From positions 137,180,979-137,244,978 of the forward strand of contig NC_057809.1 in assembly GCF_018294505.1 (NCBI RefSeq): a DNA stretch of 64,000 nt. Reading direction: 5' to 3'. Origin of the DNA: Triticum aestivum (taxonomy: Eukaryota > Streptophyta > Magnoliopsida > Poales > Poaceae). Numbering within the stretch: position 1 is the first letter of the stretch; each line of letters begins with the position of its first letter. Shown piece after piece: positions 33,707-44,999 of this stretch. The position numbers were made by a program, and so were the translations under genes. A model generated the notes under the pieces. The model saw nothing but the letters and a program-made list of their open reading frames with translations. It made no database searches and was not told the origin of the DNA.

Positions 33707-35822
33707 GAGCAACTCCAATGGGGTGACCCATTTCGTCCGCCTGCGTCCGTTTGGGTCGGCGCGGACAAAAGTGGTGGCCCAACGCGCTGACCCAAACGGA
33801 CGTGCGTCCGTTTTTCGTCCGTGGCGACCCATTCCAGGCCCATTTTTGAGTCGGATTTGCGTCAGCGCAGACATGAGATGAACGCGCGCGCGCCTACTCC
33901 TCTCCCCGGGCCCGCCTGTCGGTGCCAGCCACAACCATTTCCACCCATTTTCCCAAAAACGCTCCCGCCAGCGCGTGCCCCCCGCCCCCAACCAGCGATG
34001 GAGGACACCATCGACCTCGACCTCGACGTCGCCGTCGGCCTCGCCTCCCTCGCCTCGTCCAGTGTCGTCGCCCCCTCCGGGAAAGGCAAGCCTCGTGCCC
34101 CGCGCAAGACCATCGCGGCGACCAAGCCGAAGAAGGTGCTGACGCCCGAACAGCGGGCAAGAGGAAGGGCCGGAGGCATGCCGCGGATGCAAGGGATGAG
34201 GCCGCTGCGCGGGCCGCCGCTGCCGCCGCGTAGCAGGAGTTCACCAACACCCGCGTCGCCGCTGTAACGAGGGAGGCGCTTTACATGCTTGGGGTAAACC
34301 CTAGCCAGCACCACCTCGTCCAAGCCACCGTCGCCGCGGCCAACACCGGCTCGTCGGCATTTCCTTGGATGGTGATGCCCGACTCACCCCGCGCATCGGC
34401 TTGCAACCCGGTCCCCGGCTTCCACGTCTACCCGTAGGCCTCCCGCCTCTCTGGGGAGTGCTCACCCGACGTGAGTGTGGTCGCGCCTTCCACACCCGCG
34501 CCTGCGCCCATCGGCCTCAACGCCACCCCGGTGGTCGGTAGCTCGTCGTCCGGCGGCGCGAGGAAACGCGGGTTTCATGAGCGCAAGAAGTTTCCACCCT
34601 ACCAATTTGTGAGCACACGCGGGTGGGTCTCCATTTCCAAGCGGTGGAGGGTAATCCAAAAAGAGTGCAACAAGTTTTGTGCCACCCTTGAGAGCGTCAA
34701 GGCCCGCCCCGTGAGCGGCATCGGCGTGCAAGACATGGTATGATAGCAAGCAAGTCGGCCTCTTTTGTGCCATCAAGATCATTTTTTTACGTCTTCATTT
34801 GCTATCACTTGCCCATATGCTTGCATGGAAACATTTTGTAGGCATTTCAAGCTTTGGAGGCATTCAAGGTTCAACACAATGGCAAGTGCTTCAACCTCTC
34901 TAATTGCTATCGTGTCATCAAGGACAAAGAGAAGTTCAAGGTACAATATGCCGCACTCAAGGCACATGGGGGGAAGGGCGCCGTGGAGGATGTTGGGGAG
35001 GGCGAGCTGGAACGGTCGCGGGGGAAGACCAACTCCAAGAAGGAGGACAAGTGAGATGCGGCCACCAACACCTTGATCGCAAGCATGGACGGCATGATGA
35101 ATAAGAAGGACTCAAGGGAGGAGGAGCGCCGGCATTTCAAAGAAGAGCAAATGAGCGCTTTCATGGAGATCCAAAGGAGGAGGCTTGAGCTTGACGCCGA
35201 GAAGCAATCCAAGATGTTCGAGCTCGAGGCCGAGAAGCAAGCGAATATGCTAGAGATCGAGGCCGCCAACGCCAAGACAAAGGCGAAAGAAGTGGCTCTT
35301 GCAAGCATGATGACCGGGGTGGAGATCATGAAGGTGGATCTCAACGCCTTGTCGCCAAGGAAAAGGCCGTGGTTCGAGAAGATGCAGGCCGACATGCTCA
35401 AGTTCCAGGACGACTGATCTATGGCGTCGAGGGCCATCTTTTTGTATGCCGGCAGGTGTGCCGGCATGACCACGGGAGCCGCGGTGGCGTGGTCGAACTC
35501 CAAGTCCCACCATTTTTTGCGTGCTGTCGTGTGTGCCGGCCGGCTGGCGAGCGAGTGCGCCAGCAGGAACTGTGGTATTTTCTGAAGCCGGCATTGTATG
35601 CCGGTGCTGGCATGGTGCCGGCATGAGACATGGCCACTGGCATGATCGGCCGCGGGCCTTTTTTAATTCAAAAGTTGAATGCGTACATGAAATGGGTCGG
35701 TGCATTGGGCGCATTGCCGACCCAAATGCAAAACTGGACGGCCGCTGGGCGGGCGGCCGACCCAAACGGACAAAAAGCGGACAAATGCGCCGTCCGTTTG
35801 GGTCGCCCCATTGGAGTTGCTC
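33707..35822 (+). mobile_element. PIF/Harbinger DNA transposon, ORF1 only
   Basis: 2,116 bp with terminal inverted repeats GAGCAACTCCAATGGGG at both ends (about 24 bp with one mismatch) and a TAA duplication (33704-33706 and 35823-35825). The 3-bp TWA target and repeat sequence fit PIF/Harbinger. It carries a Myb/NAM-associated ORF1-type gene but no DDE transposase, so it depends on another element. The subterminal regions are rich in the string CCGTTTGGGTCG in both orientations. Confidence 0.9.
33998..35417 (+). pseudogene. Harbinger ORF1-type (NAM-associated C-terminal domain) gene, decayed
   Basis: ATG at 33998 opens an acidic start, then an Ala/Pro-rich stretch. A frame change lies near 34155-34165; in the new frame stops occur at about 34232 and 34438. 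The middle has a trihelix/Myb-like core (KKFPPYQFVSTRGWVSISKRW) that would bind DNA. An intron 34738-34841 (ATG|GTATGA ... TTTTGTAG|GCA) keeps phase. Exon 2 holds the NAM-associated region, a TGA at 35052-35054 that fits CpG decay, and a long charged coiled coil (about 35110-35330) ending FQDD at 35417. In this superfamily ORF1 works with the transposase. Similar genes are widespread in grasses, some domesticated; this one is dead. Confidence 0.82.
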
Positions 35823-35825
35823 TAA

Positions 35826-37782
35826 CCCCTGGTTATTTGATACCAGTTCAGTTGTTAAGATTAGTAACTCGAAGCGGGAGTTGCAGAATGAATAGAGACT
35901 AGTTATGGGCGAAGTGACGATGGGTGTTGGAAATGATTCCAAGGTTGATATGATCACCATCGCACACTCCCTCTACTTTCGGGATTAGTGTTGAACCTAA
36001 ATAAATGTTATTTTGTGTTTGCGTTGAGCATGAATATGATTGGATCATGTTTTTGCAATATGGCTATTCATTTAAATCAAAGAATAATTGTTGTTTTGTT
36101 TGCATGAATAAAACCTTCTATGGTCATACACTCAATATAAATGGTTTATTGAATCTCGATCATAGTGATATGCATATTCATAATATTGATGCCAAAAGAT
36201 GCAAAGTTGATAATGATAGTGCAACATACTTGTGGCACTGCCGTTTAGGTCATATTGGTGTAAAATGCATGAAGAAACTCCATGCAGATGGGCTTTTGGA
36301 ATTACTTGATTATGAATCATTTGATACTTGCGAACCATGCCTCATGGGAAAGATGACTAAAACTCCGTTCTTCGGAACAACGAAGCGAGCTAATGACTGA
36401 TTGGAAATAATACATACTGATGTATGCGGTCCGATGAGTATTGAGGCTTGCGGCGGGTATCGTTATTTTCTTACCTTCACAGATGATTTAAGCAGATATG
36501 GGTATATCTACTTAATGAAACACAAGTCTGAAACATTTGAAAAGTTTAAAGAATTTCAGAGTGAAGTGGAGAATCACCGTAACAAGAAAGTAAAGTTTCT
36601 ACGATCTGATCGCGGAGGCGAATATTTGAGTTACGAGTTTGGCCTTCGTTTAAAACAATGTGGAATAGTTTCACAACTCACGCCACCTGGAACACCACAG
36701 CGTAATGATGTGTCCAAACATTGTAACTGTACTTTATTCGATATGGTGCGATCTATGGTGTCTCTTACCGATTTACCACTATCATTTTGGGGTTATGCAT
36801 TAGAGACAGCTGCATTCACGTTAAATAGGGCACCGTCTAAATCCGTTGAGACGACACCGTATGAACTGTGGTTTGGCAAAAAACCTAACCTATCATTTTT
36901 AAATTTTGGGGTTGCGATGCTTATGTGAAAAAGCTTCAGCCTAATAAGCTCGAACCCAAATTGGAGAAGTGCGTATTCATACGATACCCAAAAGAAACTG
37001 TTGGGTACACCTTCTACCATAGATCTGAAGGCAAGATCTTTGTTGCCAAGAATGGATCCTTTCTAGAGTAGGAGTTTCTCTCGAAAGAAGTGAGTGGGAG
37101 GAAAGTATAACTTGATGAGGTAATTGTACCTTCTATCGAATTGGAATGTAGCTCATCACAGAAAACCGTTTCCGTGATGCCTACGCCAACTAGAGAGGAA
37201 GCTAATGATAATGATCATGAAACTTCAGATCAAGTTACTACCGAACCTCGTAGGTCAACCAGAGCACGTTCTGCACCAGAGTGGTACGGTAATCCTGTCC
37301 TGGAAATCATGTTATTAGACCATGGCAAACCTACGAACTATGAAGAAGCTATGATGAGCCTAGTTTCGATAGATGGCTTGAGGCCATGAAATATGATATA
37401 GGATCCATGTATGAGAACAAAGTGTCGACTTTGGTGGACTTGCCCAATGATCGGCAAGCCATTGAGAATAAATGGATCTTCAAGAGGAAGACGGACATTG
37501 ATGGCAGTGTTATTATCTACAAAGCTCGACTTGTCGCGAAAAGGTTTTCGACAAGTTCAAGGTGTTGACCACGATGAGATTTTCTCACTCCTAGCGATGC
37601 TTAAGTCTGTCCGAATCATGTTAGCAATTGCCACATTTTATAATTATGAAATCTGGCAAATGGATGTCAAAATTGCATTCCTTAATGGATATCTTAAAGA
37701 AGAGTTGTATATGATGCAACCAGAAGGTTTTGTCGATCCTAAAGGTGCTAACAAAGTGTGCAAGCTCCAGCAATCCATCTAT
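35826..37782 (+). pseudogene. pol: Copia protease-integrase-RT fragment, decayed
   Basis: Resumes at the protease, where the active-site triad reads D-T-S instead of D-T-G. A stop follows at 35893-35895. Integrase begins near 36005: HHCC zinc motif intact (HCRLGHI...CEPC), stop at 36398-36400, then D and D present (HTD, RSD), but the catalytic Glu is replaced by Lys at 36716-36718. A frameshift lies near 36900. RT starts near 37380 after more frame changes and is cut at QQSIY by the CACTA element, before the YVDD motif. The missing 3' half was not found on the far side. Confidence 0.9.
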
Positions 37783-38289
37783 CACTACAAAAAAAGACAC
37801 ATCCGTGACATTCTGGGCTGAACGAATTTTTTTTTCTGTCATACATATGACACTTCTATGACAATAATTGTGACAAAACCCGGTATCATCATAGATGTGG
37901 TGGGCTCCTACTTCTATGACAAAAAATCATGATAGAAAATGGGATTTTCATCTTGGGCGGGCCGGAGACGTAGTTGCATGACATTCTTTGGGCCATCCAT
38001 GACGGAAAAAACCATGGTCGAAGCGAGCGGGAGGAAAATTTCGGGGAGTTCTCGGTTACGGTGGGAGGTCGGGGGCCGAGCGATGCGCGTTTCTCGTACA
38101 CGTACGCGCGTGTGTGCGAGGCGTTGGCTCTAACTGAACCCGAGCGAGGCGTTGGGCTCTAATTGAACCCGGGCAATTGCACTGCAGGCTACGCGTTATT
38201 GAACCCGAGCGATCGATCGATGGATGTTAACTAAACCCAATCGAGCGATTCCTTCGCTACTGTTGCTAACTGAAGCCGATCGATGCTGC

Positions 38290-38640
38290 CTCTGGGATGA
38301 ACAGTGAGTGTTGCGGGGGGTTTGGATGAACAGTGAGCGGTGGTGTTGCCTCTGGATGAACAGGACCCCGTGATGTGGTGGAGGGCTGGATGAACAGTAG
38401 ACGATGGAGGGGTGCCCATGGAGGGGTGGTTGAACAGGACCCCGTGGTGTGGAGGGCTGGATGAACAGTAGACGGTGGAGGGGTGCCTGTGGAGGGGTGG
38501 TTGAACAGTAGCCGGTGGAGTAGCGCGCGGTGGAGGTTGGATGAACGGGAGCCCGTGGAGGCTAGAGGAGGTCGACGGTAGCCCGTGGAGGCTGGAGGAG
38601 GTCGACGGTGGAGATGAACAGTATCCCGTGGAGTCCCATT
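38290..38640 (+). repeat. Degenerate TGGATGAACAGT-type repeats
   Basis: TGGATGAACAG or TTGAACAG recurs about ten times at 20-60 bp spacing with GTGGAGGG strings between; a 30-bp unit (GTGGAGGCTGGAGGAGGTCG) is doubled near 38550-38605. Confidence 0.7.
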
Positions 38641-38642
38641 TT

Positions 38643-38870
38643 GCGGTACGCCACACCCCTCCCGATGAACAGGACCCCCGTTTCAACCGTAGGAGGTCCG
38701 TTTCGTCCGTTTTGCGGTACGCCACACCCCTCCCGATCAACAGGACCCCCGTTTCAACCGTAGGAGGTCCGTTTCCTCCGTTCTGCGGTACGCCACACCC
38801 CTCCTGATCAACAGGACCCCCGTTTCGACCGTAGGAGGTCCCTTTCCTCCGTTCTGCGGTACGACAGGCG
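38643..38870 (+). repeat. 71-bp tandem repeat, three copies
   Basis: GCGGTACGCCACACCCCTCC recurs at 38643, 38714 and 38785, and a partial fourth copy starts at 38856. The exact 71-bp period and few substitutions suggest recent amplification. Confidence 0.9.
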
Positions 38871-38961
38871 TCGTTTCCATCGCCTGTTCCGTCCAAGCCC
38901 TCCCGATGAACACGACCACGCATTCCGTTCCGACCCAGCCGGTTGGCTCCCATGCGTTCCA

Positions 38962-39078
38962 TTGCCTCCCGATGAACACGACGCATTCCGTTGCCTCCCG
39001 ATGAACACGACGCATTCCGTTGCCTCCCCATGAACATGACGCATTCCGTTGCCTCCCCATGAACACGACGACGACGTT
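38962..39078 (+). repeat. 29-bp tandem repeat, four copies
   Basis: TTGCCTCCCGATGAACACGA starts at 38962, 38991, 39020 and 39049; the last two read CCCCATGAAC. Confidence 0.9.
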
Positions 39079-39359
39079 GTTTCTCCGTTCCGACCCAGCC
39101 ATGTGCACGAGCCCTGGCCGTACGTATGCGCGAGTAGGCATTTGAGACCCCGCCCGTATGTACACATACGTGGTCGTATTTTATTTCTTGCACCCTGGCC
39201 GCTGTACGTATGTGTACATGCTACGTGCGCGCCTCTACTACGACATGTACGCGCCTCTACTACAACACGTGCGTGCCTCTACATCCACTAGTATATATGT
39301 ACGTACACGTTCGCGACCAGAATGACAACGCTATGTACGCTTCGACCAGGTGGGTCCTG

Positions 39360-42300
39360 ACTGTCAGGCACTTCCTTGCCTGCAAAGATGTAGCTGGTGG
39401 GTCCCAACAGTCAGGGGGGCAAATCATTTTTTTTGCCCGGACGCACTTCCTTGCGTGCGAAGATGACTGCTGGTGGGTCCCAGCAGTCAGGGGCAAATGT
39501 TTTTTTCGCAAAATACGGTGGCCTGTCCGGTGGGTCCCCGCTGTCAGGTGGAGGAATAATTATTTTGCACGTAATAAGGAGGCACTTCCTTGCTGCGGCC
39601 GTGGACCCAGCTGTCAGCCTCTCCACGTACAGTCCATGTCCGATGGAAGCCGTTCCTTGACCACATTGACCACGCCGCGCCGAGAGCACCAGGGCGGTGG
39701 GCGACAGCGAGGCCTAGGAAGGGGACGACACGGAGCCGGGGAAGACGCCGAAGTGGACGCCCATGCGTAGAGTACGAGGGTTCATTGGTTCACTGCGGTG
39801 TGAGGCTGCCGTAGCCGCAGAATAATAGGGGGGTGGATGATTAGAGGGATGGCCTAGCCAGCGGTGGGAGTAGTAGGGGTGGTGAGGCCTCCGCCGCATC
39901 GCAGCCGGCCATGGGAGGCAGGAGCACGAGGCATGACCGGCGCTGGTTTGGGCGGCTGGAGCAAGAAGACCAGAGGTTGAAGAAGCAGTACGGCCGTTGG
40001 ATGGACATCGTACGGTCACTGGAGCTAGAATCATGCATATTGACTAAGTTGACAAAGCCCTCTGTCCCCGTCAACTTAGTAGGCCCACAAGTCAGCCTGC
40101 CACTATACTGGGTCCCAGCTAACAGGGGGAGTATTCATTTTTTGTGTGTAATAAGGAGGCACTTCCTTGCGTGCAAAGATATAGCTGGTGGGTCCAAGCT
40201 GTCAGCGGCGGTAATGTTTTTTTCGCGAAATACAGAGGCCCTTTCGGTGGGTCCCTGATGTCAGGTGGAGGAATCATTATTTTGCGCGTAATAAGGAGGC
40301 ATTTCCTTGCGTGCGGCCGTGGACCCAGCTGTCGGCCTCTACACATACGGTCCACTTCAGATGCATGTCGGTCGTTGACCACGTTGACCAGGCCGCACCG
40401 AGAGCACCAGGGCGGTGGATGACGGCAAGGCCTAGTAAGGGAACAACACGGGGGCAGGGAAGACTCGGCAGTTGTTTCCCACGCGGGGGGGAGTACGACT
40501 GTACGAGGGTTTACTGGTTCGTCTGCCGTCGCCGGAGAATAACAGCAGGTGTGGGTGAGTAGAGGGATGGCTAGGCCAGCGATAGGAGTACGGTGGGGCA
40601 GTGAGGCCTACGCGGCAGCACAGCCGGACGCAGGGAGGAGGGAGCAGGCAGTCCCGCCGGCGCTTGTTTGAGCGGCTGGAGCAGGAAGAGCAGAGATTGA
40701 AGAAGCACGACATCCGTTCGATGGACATCCAACAGTCACTGCTTGTGCGTAAACCTTTTTTTAGGAAAGCCTCAAATCTGTGGAAAACAGCATACAACCC
40801 ATCTGCCATTATTTCTAATAATTTACAGCCCATTTGCTAATTCTTAAGGTTTTTTTGGAGCCCATATTCTTTTTGTTAGCATTACAACCCATATTGTGGC
40901 CACGGTTAAAAAATTATACGAAATTTTGCATATTTCGGTGCGGTCCGAACTGTTTTTAATCCCGAAATTTCGACTCACATTCAAACTGATTTTAAAAATA
41001 AATGTATATCAATATAAAATCCAACAAATTCTCCACGCATAAAAATTAATGTAATTTAAAATCTCGAAATGAAAAAAAGATATTTGAAACTAATTGCCGA
41101 TTTGATGTGTTTTAAAAATGTACAACCCATTTCTCATTACTGATGGGCCATTTTCTCGGCCAGCCGAATGAAAGCTCTCCTCGTCTTGAAAGATTTGCAG
41201 CCCAACAGGCCTGACAAAGCGACTTACTTGGCAAATCACAAAAAAACTGGGTTGTGGCCGTGGACCCAGCTGTCAGCCTCTCCACGTACAGTACTCTTCC
41301 GATGGAAGTCGTTCCTTGACCACGTTGACCACGCCGCGCGGAGAGCACCACGGGGTGGACGACGGCGAGGCCTAGGAAGGGGACGACGCGGAGCCGGGAA
41401 GACGCGGCAGTGGAAGCCCGCGCGGAGAGGAGTACGAGGGTTCACTGGTTCGGCTGCGGTGTGAGGCTGCCATCGCCGCAGGGCCTGGCCAGCGGTGGGA
41501 ATAGTAGGGGGCGGTGAGGCCTCCGCGGCAGCACAGCCGGCCACGGGAGGCAGGAGCATGCGGCACGACCGGCGCTGCTTTGGGCGGCTGGAGCAAGAAG
41601 ACCAGAGGTTGAAGAAGCACTACGGCCGTTGGATGGACATCGTACGGTCACTGGAGCTAGAATCGTTCATATTGACTAAGTTGACAAAGCCCTTTGTCCC
41701 CGTCAACTTAGTAGGCACACAAGTCAGCCTCCCACCAAGGTGGGTCCCAGGTAGCCGGGGGAGTATTCATTTTTTTGTGCGTAATAAGGAGGCACTTCCA
41801 GTGGATCCAAGCTGACAGCAGGGGGAACGTTTTTTTCGCGAAATACGGTGGCCCGTCAGGTGGGTCCCAGCAGTCAGGGGGCAAACGTTTTTTCGCAAAA
41901 TACGGTGGCCCGTCCAGTGGGTCCCTGCTGTCAGTTGGAGGAATCATTATTTTCCGCGTAATAAGGAGGCACTTACTTGCTGCGGCCGTGGACCCAGCTG
42001 AGACTCTCCACGTACAGTATACTTCCGATGGAAGTCGTTCCTTGACCACGTTGACCTCGCCGCGTTCCGTTGCATGCATGCGTCCATGGGCGTGGTGCGT
42101 CCCCACTGTCAGCCTCTCACGTACAGTCATCTTCCGATGACTCTCGGTTGTTGACCACGTTGACCACACCGTGCCGAGCGCACCCAGACTGGAACGACCC
42201 GGAGATGGGGAAGACGGGGCAGTGGAGTCGCAGATGGAGAGGAGTGGGAAACTTCACTGGTTCGGGTGCGCGGCAGCACAGCCGCGGTGCCGCCCACGGG

Positions 42301-43095
42301 AGACAGGAGCAAGAACAGAGGTTGAAGAAGGAGCACGGCTGTTGGATTAACATCCAACGGTCCAGCTGCTAGAATCATTTGTTGATTAAGTTGACAAAGC
42401 CGTGCGTACACGTCCGCTTAGTAGGCCCACAAGTCAGTCACCAAATCTGACGGGTCCCAGCTGTCAACGGGATGAATAATTTTTTTCGCAAAACAAGGAG
42501 GCACTTCCTTCCGTGCGAAGATACAGCCGGTGGGTCCCAGCTGTCAGGTGGAGGAAACATTTTTTCAGCTTAATAAGGAGGAACTTTCCTTGCGTGCGAC
42601 CATGGACCTCGTGGGTCCCAGCCGTCAGGCTCTCCACGTACAGTCCTCTTCCGATGACTCTCGTTTGTTGACCACGCCGCACCGAACGCAGCGAGGCGGT
42701 GGACGACGGCGAGGCCCCGGACGGGAACGACTCGGAGATGGGAAAACGCGGCAGTGGAGTCGCAGATTGAGAGGAGGAGAAGGGTTATAACTGGTTCTGT
42801 TGTGGCGTGGGGCTGTAGTCTGTGGAGAATAACAGGAGGTGTCGAGGGGTGGAGGGATAGCCTGGCCGGCGGTGGGGTAGCACTTCGCAGCGATGCGTGC
42901 TAAGCAGAGCCGCTAGCCGCCGGAGGCCGGACCAGGCGGTCCCGGCGACGCTGGAGGAAGAAGACGAGAGATTGAAGGTGCATGCCGGCCGTTGGATATA
43001 AATCCAATGGCTGTGGATGACACAATCATTTGTTGACCAAGTTGACAACGCCCTGCGTAGGCTTCGACCTATTGGCCCACATGTCAGCCTGCAAA
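39360..43095 (+). repeat. Array of five long (0.65-0.9 kb) repeat units
   Basis: A fixed order of blocks recurs: CACTTCCTTGCGTGC; GGTGGGTCCCAGCTGTCAGG; GTGGACCCAGCTGTCAGCC; TTGACCACGTTGACCACGCC; GGAGCAAGAAGACCAGAGG; CGTTGGATGGACATCG; TTGACTAAGTTGACAAAGCC. The CGTTGGAT anchor lies at about 39993, 40714, 41625, 42340 and 42989. The unit is GC-rich and non-coding; ORFs in it are shadows. Unit three is preceded by an AT-rich interruption at 40750-41240. Confidence 0.88.
40750..41240 (+). other. AT-rich interruption in the repeat array
   Basis: About 490 bp of A/T-rich sequence with repeated ACAACCCAT or CAGCCCATT strings. Similar strings recur right of the array at 43130-43220, so it may be a subterminal block of the transposon copied into the array. 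Confidence 0.5.
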
Positions 43096-43576
43096 AATGT
43101 GGCATATATTTAACCCATGTTTTCTAGAATGTACAGTCCATTTGCTGGGCTGGGTGAACAAATAATTTCGCGTCAATCAGGCCCATTTATATTTTCTAAG
43201 AAATCCCAGCCCATTTGCACTTCCTTGAAATACACGTATTAGGTGGGCTCGTTATATATATAATGTTATGTTAGAAGGAGCAATTAATATCAAAGAATAA
43301 ACCGGAGAGGCACATTTATATATATATAATTAAGAAATTAGTGAGTTATTTCTCAAAATAAAAATGAGCGCGTTATTATTAAATTGGTCCTTAAAATCTT
43401 CGCAAGCTTTTGTACGCAATCACCAGGATTTTCCTTGCCTGTGAGTCAAAAACAACCAGGATTTTCCTTGCCAACTTCCGTTAAACATTTACTTTTATAA
43501 GTTAATAACACGTGGGATGTTTTTATAACGTATATATAAGTCTCTATAAAATATACTATAATAGTAATTATATAAA
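43096..43576. other. AT-rich spacer, no gene seen
   Basis: Contains CAGCCCATTT-type strings like those at 40790-41130, short TATA runs and a doubled ACCAGGATTTTCCTTGCC (43422 and 43455). No TIR or reading frame is recognised. Confidence 0.5.
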
Positions 43577-44988
43577 TCTTTCCCTAATAATAAAGCACGG
43601 ATTGACTCTTTGGGTTCACCATCACAATACGCTTCTTTCCGTGAATTTACGCTTTCAGTTTTTTTCATTAGTTTTGATCGACAGTCCGTCCAATTGCTGT
43701 GAGGCGGTACTAAAAACTTTGTCCATCCAATTGGTCCACATCCACATTCTCTTATTGGGCCTGCATGCATGTTTCGGCCTGCGTGCACGCTTTTGTATCT
43801 GTACCTTACCTGATTTTCACACATGTACTCGGAGTAATCCCACCTCGATTGCTTACATGAAAGTCTACCGGTTTATATACCTGGAAAATTACATATCAAC
43901 AACGAGCCTCTTGAATCAACAAACACAGAAAGAGAACGAAGGGAAATTGTACAACAAAACGGCAGTCCGGCGCTCGCCGGGGTGAGGAAGCGGAGGCGCA
44001 GCGCAGATGCCTGCGACGCAGCCTATTCCACTCGCTGGCCACCTCTACACCACGCACGACATGGACACGAGTGCGGCGGCAGGGTGGCTTGAGGCTCGTG
44101 GTGGACCAGATCCAGCAAGGGGAAGGTCGGATCCGTCGGCTTGGAGAGGGAGGTGTGGAGGAGCACGCGGGACAGAGGGCGGAGGAGGATGGAGGCGGAA
44201 TGCCGAGGTCGGGCTGTGGACTTAGAGTGGAGGAGCCACGGAGAGGCCCGGGAGCCACCACGGCAGCCACGAGAGCGAGATGGGCCTGGCCATGCTCGGC
44301 GGTCGTCACCCAACTTCGTGTTTCTCTGCTGATGATCCCTGACCACCTGCTGCCCGGGGTCAGCTACATGCTGTTATCTCAGTTTGCTTGGTAGTTTCAT
44401 TCTTGCTTAAGATTAGACCTAGTCGTGTAGATGCAGATGGACATTGGAGGTACAGTGTTGGCACTGACGACTTCGATAAAAATATTTTTGTATGCAATCT
44501 GAGTGGGTCAGTCTATATACACTTAAATTTTCACATTCAGTTTCCTTCAGTTAGACGACAGCAAGGAGATAATGCACTCCTTTTTTCTGAAAAAATATCA
44601 TAAGGGACATCTTTTGGAAGAATGACGAGCCATGTTGGCCGTAGTTGGAGTGAAAGAATTACAACTTTTTTGTGCCAAATAATCAAATATAGCACTGGTT
44701 CAGAAAAAAAACCGAAACCATGAGAAATGTTGTTGTTGGATGTCAGTGCGCATCATATATCCTCTTGGCCATGCCGGTCATAACAGCAACAACTTTCTTC
44801 AGGCTGGTGATGCTCATATTGTCAATCATTCTCACTGTGGTGCCTGAGACAAAAACTCCTAAGGCAGTTTGGTAATTTATGATGTTATTACACCGGAGCA
44901 CATGTAATGACAGACCCGGTAAAGAAGAATAGAACGTAAGTGTGTGCCATATTTTTTTCCCGATGCAACGCACGGGCCCTTATGCTAG
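43577..44988 (+). mobile_element. Candidate non-autonomous Helitron
   Basis: The 5' end reads TCTTTCCCTAATAATAAAGC after an A at 43576. The 3' end has a hairpin CCCGATGCAACGCACGGG (7-bp stem with one bulged A, 44959-44976), then nine bases of spacer and CTAG (44985-44988) followed by T. Insertion between A and T, the TC start and a hairpin 8-12 bases before CTRR are Helitron hallmarks. No Rep/helicase is present. The GC-rich middle (43970-44300) may be captured host sequence, not identified. Confidence 0.6.
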
Positions 44989-44999
44989 TATATATAATG

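Larger units (their letters stand above)
33054..37782 (+). mobile_element. Old BARE1-like Copia relic, plus strand
   Basis: Remains of a Copia gag-pol, beginning mid-gag and ending mid-RT, with no LTR attached. It is the oldest layer here: an LTR inserted at its left end, a Harbinger element at 33707-35822 and a CACTA element at 37783. Sequence is close to but clearly diverged from the Angela element. Confidence 0.9.
37783..43095 (+). mobile_element. CACTA DNA transposon, right end not found
   Basis: Starts CACTACAAAAAAAGACAC at 37783 after TAT, a possible 3-bp target. The first 130 bp contain subterminal repeats of the TATGACA/TTCTATGAC type. No transposase is visible. The body is tandem repeats of several scales up to about 43095. 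A matching inverted end (TTTGTAGTG) is not present in the following sequence, so the right part is deleted or the element is a fragment; the stated end is where the repeat array stops. Confidence 0.75.

Noticed and set aside
38231..39193. 320-codon minus frame in the CACTA body
   Set aside because: It spans unrelated tandem repeats and its protein is just those repeats translated; a shadow of repeat periodicity.
39210..42400. Many 80-190-codon frames in the long repeat array
   Set aside because: They recur in different frames in each unit and are not conserved between units, so they are not coding.
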